64,000 nt of DNA. Source: Streptomyces sp. MZ04. GTDB taxonomy: Bacteria; Actinomycetota; Actinomycetes; Streptomycetales; Streptomycetaceae. The stretch is from positions 1-64,000 of the forward strand of contig NZ_SRIC01000001.1 of the NCBI RefSeq assembly GCF_004684775.1, written 5' to 3'. The notes beneath the pieces are model-generated. The model saw nothing but the letters and a program-made list of their open reading frames with translations, was not told the origin of the DNA and did not search any database. Positions 1 to 8,383 of the stretch are shown piece after piece. Each line of letters begins with the position of its first letter. Position 1 is the stretch's first letter. The position numbers and the translations under genes are program-made.

Positions 1-848
1 GCCCCCGCCTTCTCCGTCGAGGAGCGATGCATCGTGTCGTGGAGTTCCCCCGGCGGCAGCCACACCGGCAGCTCCATCCACGGCTCGATCCCCGCATCGG
101 CGATCACCGAGGGATCCGTCCACCGCAGCTCCACATCGTCCGCCCCGGCCACGGCGACACACGCCTCAAGGAACTCCCCCATCGTGGTGTGCGCGATGGG
201 GGAGACGATGTTGTACGCCCCGTGAAGACCCGAGAACCCCGCGTCCAGGACCCACTCGGCGAGGTCCCGCACGTCGATGTACTGGAGGTCCAACTCCCGG
301 GGCCCGGGCGCCAGTACGGGCCCGCCCCGCGCCACCCGGTTCAGCCACCACGGCAGCCGCCCGATGTTCTCGTAGGGACCGAGGATCAGCCCGGCCCGAG
401 CCAACACCACCCGCTCCGCGCCGAACTCCGCGACGGCGGCGAGCTCCCCGCCTCGCTTGTCCTCCGCGTACGCCACGGACCGGGCGTCCGCGTCGCCCTC
501 GACCACCGGATACGACTCGTCGGACCCGGCGACCCCCGGATACCGGTACACCGAGCCGCTCGACACATACACGTACCGCCCCGCACGCCCCGCGAGGACC
601 CGCGCCGCATCGCGCACGACGCTCGGCGCCCCCGACCAGGTGTCGACGACCACGTCCCACTCCGCGTCGGAGGCGGAGAGCGCCGCGAGCCCGTCATCGG
701 CCGTGCGGTCCCCGTGCAGGGACGTCACACCGGCGGGTGCATCGTGGCGCCCGCGGTGGAAGACCGTCACTTCCCAGCCACGCGCGAGCGCCGCCTCGAC
801 CACGGCCCGCCCCACGAACTCCGTACCGCCGAGCATCAGAAGTCTCAT
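1..848 (-). CDS. NAD-dependent epimerase/reductase, 3' end cut by window
   Basis: The protein starts at ATG 848 and reads open to the window edge, so about 282 residues are visible and the C-terminus is missing. The N-terminus has a Rossmann nucleotide-binding pattern (LGGTEFVG, residues 6-13) followed by a second strand ending in FHRG, typical of extended/atypical SDR epimerases. A later DLQYIDVRDLA segment is the usual wall of the substrate pocket in this group. No strong ribosome-binding site is seen. It lies 110 bp downstream of the winged-helix gene on the same strand and may be co-transcribed. The substrate cannot be told from sequence; the family call is fairly safe. Confidence 0.8.
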   Translation of the reverse strand, partial: MRLLMLGGTEFVGRAVVEAALARGWEVTVFHRGRHDAPAGVTSLHGDRTADDGLAALSASDAEWDVVVDTWSGAPSVVRDAARVLAGRAGRYVYVSSGSVYRYPGVAGSDESYPVVEGDADARSVAYAEDKRGGELAAVAEFGAERVVLARAGLILGPYENIGRLPWWLNRVARGGPVLAPGPRELDLQYIDVRDLAEWVLDAGFSGLHGAYNIVSPIAHTTMGEFLEACVAVAGADDVELRWTDPSVIADAGIEPWMELPVWLPPGELHDTMHRSSTEKAG

Positions 849-901
849 GCCGACGACTCTGCCCGCCAAGGCCCGCCGGGGGGAACAGGGTTCTGCTCGC
901 A

Positions 902-940
902 GCAGAGCGAGAAAGCAGAGCGAGAAAGCAGAGCGAGAAA
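902..940. repeat. 13-bp tandem repeat, 3 exact copies
   Basis: Three perfect head-to-tail copies of gcagagcgagaaa (902-914, 915-927, 928-940) fill the gap between the stop of the winged-helix gene (958) and the start of the epimerase (848). No hairpin or terminator is obvious here. It resembles the other short tandem arrays at gene 3' ends in this window, but it does not include the stop codon. Confidence 0.85.
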
Positions 941-957
941 CCCGAAGGAGCGGGAGG

Positions 958-1521
958 TCAGCGCGGTGCCGGCGGCGCGTACTTGTAGCCGACGCGGCGC
1001 ACCGTCTGGATCGTCTTGCGGTGCTCGGCACCCAGCTTGCGCCGGAGCCGGGCGATGTGGACGTCGACGGTCCGCCCGTCGCCCACGTGCCCGTACCCCC
1101 ACACCGTGGTCACCAACTGGTCGCGCGTGTGCACCCGGTGGGGGTGCGCGACGAGATGCGCGAGCAGCTCGAACTCCAGATAGGTGAGGTCGAGCGGCAC
1201 CCCGTCGACCTGCGCGGCACGCTGCACGGGATCGATCCACACGGGCCCCGCCCCGGGCCCCGTGGCCTCCCGCCGCGGCTCGGGCTCGGCCACGACAGGG
1301 GCCTCCTGCCCGGCCGGTACGAGCACCAAGTAGCCGATCATCGGCGGCTGGCCCGGCAGCGTGGGCAGCGTGTGCTGGGGTGCGGGGAGCCAGGTCGCGC
1401 CCGGCGGCAGGAAGTCGGTGATCTGCACCACCTCGTCGGGATCGACGGCCCGCAGCCGGCCACGGGCGGGGCTGGTGAGCGGGGTTGCGGTGGACGCGGG
1501 GAAGGAACGGGAGTTCGCCAT
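958..1521 (-). CDS. OmpR/PhoB-type winged-helix regulator without receiver domain
   Basis: A 187-residue protein. The C-terminal ~95 residues form an OmpR-type DNA-binding domain: LTYLEFELLAHLVAHPHR, then RDQLVTTVWGY, the recognition helix region TVDVHIARLRRKLG and the wing TVRRVGYKY. The first ~85 residues contain no phosphoacceptor receiver fold, so this is an orphan regulator not controlled by a classic kinase. It is encoded just downstream of glnII. S. coelicolor has a second GlnR-like OmpR protein, GlnRII, near glnII; equivalence is possible by position but not shown. A perfect palindrome at 1564-1577 lies in its promoter region. Confidence 0.8.
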   Translation of the reverse strand: MANSRSFPASTATPLTSPARGRLRAVDPDEVVQITDFLPPGATWLPAPQHTLPTLPGQPPMIGYLVLVPAGQEAPVVAEPEPRREATGPGAGPVWIDPVQRAAQVDGVPLDLTYLEFELLAHLVAHPHRVHTRDQLVTTVWGYGHVGDGRTVDVHIARLRRKLGAEHRKTIQTVRRVGYKYAPPAPR

Positions 1522-1563
1522 GGGGGATCAGCTCTTTCGCGCGAGGAGTCGTCAGTCGTCGAG

Positions 1564-1577
1564 GACGTACGTACGTC
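1564..1577. promoter_or_regulatory. 14-bp perfect palindrome, possible operator
   Basis: GACGTACGTACGTC reads identically on both strands and sits upstream of the winged-helix regulator. Placement suits autoregulation or another repressor site. Palindromy of this length is visible; any binding protein is inference. Confidence 0.4.
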
Positions 1578-1804
1578 GTGCGCGTCAGGCGAAGGCCGGG
1601 TGAACGGCTTTAGCGGGCCTGCGCGTTCATCGCGCGGCAACACACCCGGTCGAAGTCATGGTGCTGACGGGAAGGCCAGAACGGCTCGAGGTCGTGGTGA
1701 CGACCTGTCGCTGTGTTCCTGTGGCTGCCCATGCCCCCATTGAATCAGATGGCAGAGGGAAGGGGCAGCGGTGTCCCCCTGCAGAAGAGCGGTCACCCCC
1801 TGCC

Positions 1805-1841
1805 GAAGAGGGCGCCCACCGAATCGGCGGGCGCCCTCTTC
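1805..1841 (-). terminator. Hairpin terminator after glnII
   Basis: A 13-bp perfect stem, GAAGAGGGCGCCC (1805-1817) pairing with GGGCGCCCTCTTC (1829-1841), with an 11-nt loop. It begins 18 bp beyond the glnII stop. There is no clear U tract, which is common for Streptomyces terminators. Confidence 0.8.
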
Positions 1842-1859
1842 AGGAACGTACGGACGGGA

Positions 1860-2879
1860 TCAGACCTGACCGGCCTTCTCCAGCGCGGTGCAGCACGTGT
1901 CGACGAGCAGCCGGGTCACGACGTACGGGTCGACGTTGGCGTTCGGGCGGCGGTCCTCGATGTAGCCCTTCTGCTCCACCTCGACCTGCCACGGGATGCG
2001 GACCGAGGCGCCACGGTCGGAGACGCCGTACTTGTACTCGTCCCACGGGGCGGTCTCGTGCAGGCCGGTGAGGCGGTCGTCGATGCCGGCGCCGTAGTTC
2101 TTGACGTGGTCGAGCGGCTTCGAGCCCTCGCCGAGGGACTCGCAGGCGGTGATGATCGGGGCGTAGCCCTCGCGCATCGCCTTGGTGGAGAAGTTGGTGT
2201 GCGCACCGGCGCCGTTCCAGTCGCCCTTGACCGGCTTCGGGTCGAGGGTCGCGGAGACCTTGAAGTCCTCGGCGGTGCGGTAGAGCAGCCAGCGGGCGAT
2301 CCACAGCTGGTCCGAGACCTCGAGCGGGGCGAGCGGGCCGACCTGGAACTCCCACTGGCCGGGCATGACCTCGGCGTTGATGCCGGAGATGCCGAGACCG
2401 GCCTTCAGGCAGTTCTCCAGGTGCGCCTCGACGACGTCACGGCCGAAGATCTCGTCCGAGCCGACGCCGCAGTAGTAGCCGCCCTGCGCGGCGGGGAAGC
2501 CGCCGACCGGGAAGCCGAGCGGGCGGTCGCCCTCGAAGAAGGTGTACTCCTGCTCGATGCCGAAGATCGGCTCCTGCGAGGCGAACCGCTCCTCGAGCTC
2601 GGCGAGCGCGGCGCGGGTGTTGGACTCGTGCGGCGTCATGTCCGTGTTGAGGACCTCGCACAGCACGAGTACGTCGTCACCGCCGCGGATCGGGTCCGGG
2701 CAGGTGAAGACCGGCTTGAGCACGCGGTCGGAGGCGTGACCCTTGGCCTGGTTGGTGCTGGATCCGTCGAAGCCCCAGGTGGGAAGCTCGGCGCCGTCCG
2801 CGAGGATCTTCGTCTTCGAACGGAGCTTGGCGGTCGGCGCGGTGCCGTCGATCCAGATGTACTCGGCCTTGAAGGTCAC
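1860..2879 (-). CDS. glnII: Glutamine synthetase type II
   Basis: A 339-residue eukaryote-like GSII that condenses ammonium and glutamate to glutamine using ATP, in the cytosol. Recognisable motifs are the N-terminal WGFDGSST (Mg/substrate loop), FGIEQEYTFF with the metal-binding glutamates, NAEVMPGQWEFQVGP, the ATP/ammonium loop KGDWNGAGAHTNFSTK, and DRGASVRIP. Length fits the GSII class and is much shorter than GlnA. GTG at 2879 is preceded by an AAGGATG ribosome site. An upstream GlnR-type operator (2968-3005) predicts nitrogen control. Together with glnA at 20.3-21.7 kb the window carries both Streptomyces glutamine synthetases. Confidence 0.97.
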   Translation of the reverse strand: MTFKAEYIWIDGTAPTAKLRSKTKILADGAELPTWGFDGSSTNQAKGHASDRVLKPVFTCPDPIRGGDDVLVLCEVLNTDMTPHESNTRAALAELEERFASQEPIFGIEQEYTFFEGDRPLGFPVGGFPAAQGGYYCGVGSDEIFGRDVVEAHLENCLKAGLGISGINAEVMPGQWEFQVGPLAPLEVSDQLWIARWLLYRTAEDFKVSATLDPKPVKGDWNGAGAHTNFSTKAMREGYAPIITACESLGEGSKPLDHVKNYGAGIDDRLTGLHETAPWDEYKYGVSDRGASVRIPWQVEVEQKGYIEDRRPNANVDPYVVTRLLVDTCCTALEKAGQV

Positions 2880-2967
2880 GGGGGCTCATCCTTAAAACGC
2901 TCGGTACGGCGCAGAACGTGCGGGTGCTGCGGTGCCGTGGTGATGCCGCGCAGCCTGCCAACAGGCG

Positions 2968-3005
2968 ATTTCCCGCCCATTGCTCGAATGTGAACCCCGT
3001 GTTAC
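2968..3005 (-). promoter_or_regulatory. GlnR-type operator upstream of glnII
   Basis: On the minus strand four 5-mers occur with exact 6-bp spacers: GTAAC (3005-3001), TTCAC (2994-2990), GCAAT (2983-2979), GAAAT (2972-2968). This 11-bp periodicity matches the known Streptomyces GlnR a/b box arrangement (gTnAc-n6-GaAAc repeated). It lies 89-126 bp upstream of the glnII start. The match is visible; GlnR binding is inference from the family. Confidence 0.8.
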
Positions 3006-3124
3006 CTGGGGCTGATGTGGCCCACTTCACGTGCCGTCTTCAGAGCCGCTGTTCCGCTGAAGAAGGACCGGCCGAGCGCGACGGCCGAGCCGCGTTCGAC
3101 GGTGATCAGCGAGATAGTGGCCGC

Positions 3125-3979
3125 ATGGCTGACACCGACGCGTTCCGCACGGCGTACGACACGGTCCTCGCGAAGTGGCCCGAGGGGACCGTGCACCGCA
3201 CCGTCCCGACTCCCTTCGGGGACACGTACGTCACGGTGTGCGGTCCGGCCGACGCCCCGCCCCTCGTGCTGCTGCCCGGCGGCGGCGCGACCGCGGGGAG
3301 CTGGTTCGCGAACGTCGAAGAGCCGGCGCGCACGCGGCGCGTGTACGCCGTCGACCTGATCGGCGAGCCGGGCCGCAGCGTGCCAGAGCCGAGCCGGCCG
3401 ATCCGGTCCGTGGCCGACCTGGCGGGCTGGCTGGACGCGCTCCTCGACCAGGTCGTGGGCGATGCATTGGATACGGCGGTCGACCTCTGCGGGCACTCGT
3501 ACGGCGCCTGGATCGCGCTCCACTACGCCCTGCACGCACCCCACCGCGTCCGGCGCCTGGTCCTCGTCGACCCGACCCAGTGCTTCACCGGATTCAGGCC
3601 GGGCTATCTGCTGCACGCGCTGCCGACGCTGCTGCGCCCCTCGGCCCGGCGCACCCGCACGTTCCTCGCCTGGGAGACCGGCGGCGCCCCGCTCGACGCC
3701 GACTGGCTCCGGCTCCAGGAGCACGCGGCCGAGTTCCGCACGGCGAAACCGGTCACCGGCCCGCGCCCGGCCCCCGAAGCGCTCCGCACCCTGAGGCTCC
3801 CCGTCCTGGTCCTGCTCGCCGGGAGCGGACGCGCGCACGACGTGGGCAAGGTGGCCGCCCGCGCCGCCGAGCTGCTGCCCGATGTGCGGACGGCCGTGCT
3901 GCCGGACGTCAGCCACCATGCGCTGCCGCACACGAACCCGGCCGAACTGAACCGCATGGTGGCCGAGTTCCTCGGGTGA
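3125..3979 (+). CDS. Alpha/beta-fold hydrolase
   Basis: A 284-residue protein with an alpha/beta hydrolase fold: an oxyanion-hole strand VLLPGGGATAGSW (residues ~48-60), the nucleophile elbow GHSYG with Ser in the middle (~121-125), and a C-terminal catalytic histidine in the DVSHHALP segment. ATG 3125 is chosen over the longer open frame from 2918, which runs through the glnII control region. The gene is divergent from glnII and convergent with the ArsC-like gene. Substrate is unknown; candidates include esterase or lactonase activity. Confidence 0.85.
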   Translation: MADTDAFRTAYDTVLAKWPEGTVHRTVPTPFGDTYVTVCGPADAPPLVLLPGGGATAGSWFANVEEPARTRRVYAVDLIGEPGRSVPEPSRPIRSVADLAGWLDALLDQVVGDALDTAVDLCGHSYGAWIALHYALHAPHRVRRLVLVDPTQCFTGFRPGYLLHALPTLLRPSARRTRTFLAWETGGAPLDADWLRLQEHAAEFRTAKPVTGPRPAPEALRTLRLPVLVLLAGSGRAHDVGKVAARAAELLPDVRTAVLPDVSHHALPHTNPAELNRMVAEFLG

Positions 3980-4054
3980 AGGGCCGGCGCGACAGCTGAA
4001 GGGCTAGCGGGACAGCTGAAGGGCTAGCGGGACAGCTGAAGGGCTAGCGGGACA
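3975..4054. repeat. 20-bp tandem array spanning two convergent stop codons
   Basis: Three exact units of gctgaagggctagcgggaca (3995-4014, 4015-4034, 4035-4054) follow one degenerate unit (3975-3994). The degenerate unit contains the stop TGA of the hydrolase (3977-3979); the last exact unit contains the stop and final codons of the oppositely oriented ArsC-like gene (stop 4044-4046). The array is therefore built from gene ends rather than inserted between them. Confidence 0.95.
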
Positions 4055-4412
4055 GCGCGTCCCGTACCGCCTCCTCCGTGCGCGCCACCACCGCCGTGCC
4101 GTCGTCGGCGGTGATGATCGGGCGCTGGATGAGCTTGGGGTGCCCGGCGAGTGCCTTGATCCAGCGGGCGCGGCCGGAGGCGTCGCGCGGCCAGGCCTCG
4201 CGGTCCTTCAGGTTCAGGTCCTTGGCGGCCTGCTCCTGGGTCCGTGTGATGTCCCAGGGCTCGAGGCCGAGACGTTCGAGTACGTCGCTGATCTCGGCCT
4301 CGGTGGGTACGTCGTCGAGGTAGCGGCGGACGGTGTAGTCGGCGCCCTCCGCATCCAGCAGGGTGAGCGCGCCGCGGCACTTCGAGCAGGCGGGATTGAT
4401 CCAGATCTCCAT
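4044..4412 (-). CDS. ArsC/Spx-family reductase
   Basis: A 122-residue thioredoxin-fold protein. The N-terminal CSKC motif (residues 9-12) gives an active-site cysteine pair, followed by RRYLDDVPTEAEI, and the C-terminal KLIQRPI holds the arginine and cis-proline typical of ArsC/YfgD/Spx proteins. Two cysteines in CxxC spacing suggest a glutaredoxin-like or generic thiol reductase rather than a specialised arsenate reductase. No arsenic genes are nearby. Start ATG 4412. Its last codons lie in a tandem repeat. Confidence 0.85.
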   Translation of the reverse strand: MEIWINPACSKCRGALTLLDAEGADYTVRRYLDDVPTEAEISDVLERLGLEPWDITRTQEQAAKDLNLKDREAWPRDASGRARWIKALAGHPKLIQRPIITADDGTAVVARTEEAVRDALSR

Positions 4413-4555
4413 GCGTCACACGCTACCCGCGACCCACCCGTCACACCGCCCCAAAGGCCGTCTGGCCAGCGGCGATTGTCAGTGCCGGGCAGTAGAATCA
4501 AAGCAGTGTTCGAGGGTTCCCGACGGGGGTCCTGACCGCGACAGGAGGATTGCCT

Positions 4556-4867
4556 GTGCCCGCTGCCGCACTCACATCGAAGTCGAAGTCGAAGCGCAAC
4601 GCTTCCCGGCCCGTGATGATCGACCTGACGTACGCACCACTGGAGAAGAGGCCGCTCCCGGCCGGACGGCCCCGGGAGTGGTACATCACGCACAACCGGC
4701 GCCTGAAGGCCATGCGCCTGGCGATAGCCCTGCTCGACGCGGGGGTCTACGTACCGAACCAAGCGAGCAACACAAGGATCCGCAGCATGGCGGAGGACGT
4801 GGGAATCCATCCGCCGTCGGACATCACCTGCCATATGGTGCGCGCGCTGATGCGGTACAGCCGCTGA
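4556..4867 (+). CDS. Small conserved-looking protein of unknown function
   Basis: A 103-residue basic protein. GTG 4556 is preferred because AGGAGG (4543-4548) sits 7 bp upstream; TTG 4550 overlaps that site. The N-terminus is Lys/Ser-rich, followed by a REWYITHNRRLKAMRLAIALL helix-like stretch and a C-terminal HPPSDITCHMVRALMRYSR segment. No catalytic motif or membrane segment is seen. Good codon bias and a perfect ribosome site support a real gene; I do not recognise the family. Confidence 0.65.
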   Translation: MPAAALTSKSKSKRNASRPVMIDLTYAPLEKRPLPAGRPREWYITHNRRLKAMRLAIALLDAGVYVPNQASNTRIRSMAEDVGIHPPSDITCHMVRALMRYSR

Positions 4868-4885
4868 GGCGCTGAGGCGCTGAGG
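4862..4885. repeat. 8-bp tandem repeat over a stop codon
   Basis: Three exact copies of cgctgagg (4862-4869, 4870-4877, 4878-4885). The first copy contains the TGA stop (4865-4867) of the small gene, so three successive TGA codons follow the end. Confidence 0.85.
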
Positions 4886-4945
4886 TGAGCGGTACGGGTG
4901 GGGGCCCGCGGGTTCCCGCCCGTACGCGTGGTTCATGCTGGCCGC

Positions 4946-5902
4946 ATGACACAGCAGGAACCAGTCTCGGAGCAGTCGCCCGGCACGGGCGGTGCGCGGT
5001 CAGTCGGTGAGCTGCCGCTGCTCGTCACCGTTCAACTCCCGGACGGGGCAGGGTTTCCCGTCCGCGCTCTGCGCAGGGCCGATGCGGCGCAGGACGGTCC
5101 CGCGGCACCCGGTCCCGCGCCGGCCGTCCTGATCCTGCCCGCCATGGGCACACCCGCCCGCTACTACCGGGCCTTCGCGCACCAGTTGCACGGCGAGGGC
5201 CTGACCGCGCTCACCGTGGACCTGCGGGGGCAGGGCGAGAGCACTCCGCGCGTGACGGACGCCGCCGCCGTCGACCATGGCTACCGCGTGATCGTGGAGC
5301 AGGACCTGGTGGCCGTCATCGAGGCGATACGCGCCGAACTCGGTCCCGAACCCCCGCTGTACCTCCTCGGGCACAGCCTGGGCGGTCAACTCGGTTTGGT
5401 GCACGCCGCGTTGGGGATCGGCCCCGGTGTCGACGGAGTCGCCCTCGTGGCCTCCGGATCGGTCTGGTTCCGTGCGTACGGCCGGCTGCGCGGACCCCTG
5501 CTGCTCGTCGGCGAGCTGTTCGCCGCGGCGACGGCGACGCTGCTCGGCCGGTGGCCGGGCGTGCGGCTCGGCTTCGGCGGCAACCAGAGCAAGGGCGTCA
5601 TGCGGGACTGGGCACGCCAGGGCCGCACGGGCCGCTACGCCGCCACCGGCTCCCGGCACGACTACGAGGCCGCCCTGCGCGCCCTCACCCTGCCCGTCCT
5701 CGCGGTCTCCGTCGAGGGCGACACCCTGGCCCCCGCGCCCGCGGTCGACCACCTCGTCGGGAAGGTGCCGGGCGCCCGCCTCACGCGCCGCCACTACTCC
5801 GCGCAGGAGGCGGGCGGTCACCTCGACCACTTCGCGTGGACGCGGGCGGGCGGGGCGCTGGCCAAGCGGGTGGCGGCCTGGGCGAGCCCGGGCGGCGGCT
5901 GA
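4946..5902 (+). CDS. Alpha/beta hydrolase, serine-type
   Basis: A 318-residue cytosolic hydrolase. After a ~35-residue variable N-terminus, PAVLILPAMGTPARYY provides the oxyanion strand, VDLRGQGES is the classic strand-4 motif, and GHSLGG (~145-150) is the nucleophile elbow. The C-terminal GGHLDHFAW gives the catalytic histidine. ATG 4946 gives the standard length; the upstream open frame has no ribosome site. Resembles the predicted alpha/beta hydrolase group COG4757. Substrate unknown. Confidence 0.85.
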   Translation: MTQQEPVSEQSPGTGGARSVGELPLLVTVQLPDGAGFPVRALRRADAAQDGPAAPGPAPAVLILPAMGTPARYYRAFAHQLHGEGLTALTVDLRGQGESTPRVTDAAAVDHGYRVIVEQDLVAVIEAIRAELGPEPPLYLLGHSLGGQLGLVHAALGIGPGVDGVALVASGSVWFRAYGRLRGPLLLVGELFAAATATLLGRWPGVRLGFGGNQSKGVMRDWARQGRTGRYAATGSRHDYEAALRALTLPVLAVSVEGDTLAPAPAVDHLVGKVPGARLTRRHYSAQEAGGHLDHFAWTRAGGALAKRVAAWASPGGG

Positions 5903-6031
5903 CGGCCGCTGCCCAGGAGTGGGCGCGTCACCCATTTGCCGTACCCGGCATGCGTACGCGCCCCAGGCGGCATTGGCTGCCCCTGAGAGGAGGCTGTTGC
6001 CGGGAGCCACCATCGGAGAGGGGAGCGGGCC

Positions 6032-7372
6032 ATGACCACCCCGGCCGAACGCGCGCGGCTAGGCAAGGCGGCCCGCAAACGCGCGTCCCGCTCCTCGCAC
6101 GGCGCCTGGATACCCTCGGCCGACCGCCCCGACCCGGTGGCCGTCCTGGAACGCCAGGGCGCGGACCGTGTCCAGGAACTCCTGCCCATCCGCTACGGCA
6201 GGATGTCCGCGTCCCCCTTCGCCTTCCTGCGCGGCGCGGCCGCCGTCATGACGGGCGACCTCGCCGTCCAGCGGGACACCGGCCTGACGGTCCAACTCTG
6301 CGGCGACGCCCACCTGTTGAACTTCGGCCTGTTCGCCTCGCCGGAACGCGCCCTGCTCTTCGACCTCGACGACTTCGACGAGACCTACCCCGGCCCCTTC
6401 GAATGGGACGTCAAACGCCTGGTCGCCAGCATCGCCGTGGCCGCCCGCGACAACGGCCACGCGGAACACGCCGCCCGCGACGCGGCCCTCGCGGCGGCGA
6501 CGGCGTACCGGACCTCGATGCGACGCCTTGCCGGGCTCGGCGAACTCGCCGTCTGGTACGAACGCATAGACGCCCACGACTTGTTGACCCTCATCGACTC
6601 CACCGGCGACCGCGAGCGGGTGACGACGACCCTCGACCGCGCCCGTCGGCGCACCAGCCTCCAGGCGCTGGGCAAGCTGACCGAGCAGGTGGACGGAGAG
6701 CGCCGCATCATCCACGATCCACCGCTCCTCGAACCGGTGGGCGCGCCCGACATGGCGGCGCTGCGGAAGATCTTCGGCGACTACCGCTCCACGCTCTCCG
6801 AGGAGCGCAGGCTCCTCCTCGACCGCTACCACTTCGTGGACGCGGCGCGGAAGGTGGTCGGCGTCGGCAGCGTGGGCACCCGCTGCTTCATCGTCCTGCT
6901 GGCGGGCCGCGACGCCGCCGACCCGCTCTTCCTCCAGATCAAGGAGGCGATGCGATCGGTCCTCGAGGACCACCTGCCGCAGGGCCCGTACCGCCACCCC
7001 GGTCACCGGGTGGTCGCGGGCCAGCGGCTGCTGCAGGCCGCGGGCGACATCTTCCTGGGCTGGATGACCGGCCCCCAGGGCCGCGCCTTCTACTGGCGCC
7101 AGCTCCGCGACATGAAGGGCTCGGCGGACGTGACCTCCATGAAGCCCGCGGAACTCTCCCTCTACGCGGGCCTGTGCGGCACGGCCCTCGCCCGAGCGCA
7201 CGCCCGCTCCGGCGACCGGATCGCGATAGCCGCGTACCTGGGCGGCTCCGACCCGTTCGACCGCGCCGTGGCGGATTTCGCGCTGCGGTACGCCGTGCAG
7301 AACGCGGCGGATCACGCGGCGTTGGGCGAGGCGATCGCCTCCGGCGTGGTATCCAGCCTGCCCGGCGTCTGA
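6032..7372 (+). CDS. DUF2252 family protein
   Basis: A 446-residue protein with the DUF2252 signature: RYGRMSASPFAFLRGAA near residue 55, the metal/nucleotide-like CGDAHLLNFG, then FDLDDFDETYPGPFEWDVKRL, which resembles the HxD...DFD arrangement of kinase-like folds. A GGAGAGGGGAG stretch upstream of ATG 6032 provides the ribosome site. The biochemical role of the family is not established; a phosphotransferase-like activity is inferred only from the motif resemblance. It stands alone between a hydrolase and an asparaginase. Confidence 0.9.
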   Translation: MTTPAERARLGKAARKRASRSSHGAWIPSADRPDPVAVLERQGADRVQELLPIRYGRMSASPFAFLRGAAAVMTGDLAVQRDTGLTVQLCGDAHLLNFGLFASPERALLFDLDDFDETYPGPFEWDVKRLVASIAVAARDNGHAEHAARDAALAAATAYRTSMRRLAGLGELAVWYERIDAHDLLTLIDSTGDRERVTTTLDRARRRTSLQALGKLTEQVDGERRIIHDPPLLEPVGAPDMAALRKIFGDYRSTLSEERRLLLDRYHFVDAARKVVGVGSVGTRCFIVLLAGRDAADPLFLQIKEAMRSVLEDHLPQGPYRHPGHRVVAGQRLLQAAGDIFLGWMTGPQGRAFYWRQLRDMKGSADVTSMKPAELSLYAGLCGTALARAHARSGDRIAIAAYLGGSDPFDRAVADFALRYAVQNAADHAALGEAIASGVVSSLPGV

Positions 7373-7411
7373 GGACGAACTCGGCGGAGCCGGTGATGCG
7401 AGAATCTCCGC

Positions 7412-8383
7412 ATGCCGACCACCGTCACCACCTTCACCCTCGGCGGCACCATCTCCGCCCAGCGCGGCGGGAGTTCACCCCGTCTCACCGGGGACGAGCT
7501 CCTGGCTCAGGTGTCGCCCGACGTCGCCGTGGAAGTCCACGACTTCCGCCGACTCCCCAGCTCCTCCCTCACCATCGAGGACATCACCGCCCTCGCGGCC
7601 CAGGTGGACGAGGCGACGGCGGCCGGTCACGGCGTCGTGGTCGTCCAGGGCACCGACACCCTGGAGGAGACCGCCTTCCTGCTCGACCTGACCTGCACGC
7701 CCCGCCCCCGCACCCCCATCGCCGTCACGGGCGCCATGCGCCGCCCGGACCTCCCCGGCGCCGACGGCCCCGCGAACCTCGCCGCGGCCATCGCCGTCGC
7801 CGCCGACCCGGCCTGCGCCGGCCTCGGCGTCCTCACCGTCCTGGCCGACGAGATCCACGCAGCACGCCACGTACGCAAGACGCACACCACATCCACCGCG
7901 ACGTTCGCGTCCCCCGGCGCGGGCCCCCTCGGCACGGTCGTCGAGGGCACACCCCGCATCCACCTCCGCCCGGCACGCCCCACCGTCGAACGCCCCCTCC
8001 GCCTCCGGACCCCCATCCGCGTAGCCCTCGTCACCCTCTCGATGGGCGACCGCGGTGAACTCCTCGAAGCCGTGGACGGGCGGTTCGACGGCCTGGTCGT
8101 CGCGGCCTTCGGCGCGGGCCACGTACCGACCTGGCTGGTCGAACCGCTGGCCGAGCTGACCACGCGTATCCCCGTGGTCCTCGCGTCCCGCACCGGCGCG
8201 GGCACGACTCTCAGCCAGACCTACCGGGGGCCCGGCTCCGAGTACGACCTGATCCGGCGCGGCCTCATCCCCGCGGGCCCGCTGGACGCCCCCAAGGCCA
8301 GGCTCTTCCTGCACGCCCTCATCGCGGACGGCGCCGACCGCACCCGGATCGCCGAGACCTTCGCGGCGCTCCGCGAGAGCTAG
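7412..8383 (+). CDS. L-asparaginase
   Basis: A 323-residue asparaginase converting L-asparagine to aspartate and ammonia. FTLGGTISAQ carries the first catalytic threonine, VVVQGTDTLEETAF the second threonine-aspartate pair, and VTGAMRRPDLPGADGPANL the usual substrate loop. No signal peptide is seen, suggesting a cytosolic enzyme. Its TAG stop overlaps that of the convergent phosphatase gene inside one CTAG (8380-8383). Nitrogen release fits the glutamine synthetase neighbourhood, but co-regulation is not shown. Confidence 0.92.
   Translation: MPTTVTTFTLGGTISAQRGGSSPRLTGDELLAQVSPDVAVEVHDFRRLPSSSLTIEDITALAAQVDEATAAGHGVVVVQGTDTLEETAFLLDLTCTPRPRTPIAVTGAMRRPDLPGADGPANLAAAIAVAADPACAGLGVLTVLADEIHAARHVRKTHTTSTATFASPGAGPLGTVVEGTPRIHLRPARPTVERPLRLRTPIRVALVTLSMGDRGELLEAVDGRFDGLVVAAFGAGHVPTWLVEPLAELTTRIPVVLASRTGAGTTLSQTYRGPGSEYDLIRRGLIPAGPLDAPKARLFLHALIADGADRTRIAETFAALRES

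Larger units (their letters stand above)
1522..1859. other. 338-bp intergenic region between winged-helix gene and glnII
   Basis: No coding sequence is supported here. It holds the putative promoter of the winged-helix gene with a 14-bp perfect palindrome GACGTACGTACGTC at 1564-1577 (about 43-56 bp upstream of the start at 1521), and at the other end the glnII terminator (1805-1841). The middle shows nothing recognisable. Confidence 0.6.

Noticed and set aside
4044-4412. Arsenate-resistance operon
   Set aside because: Only an ArsC-like fold is present, with a CxxC active site; no arsenite pump or ArsR-type gene lies nearby.
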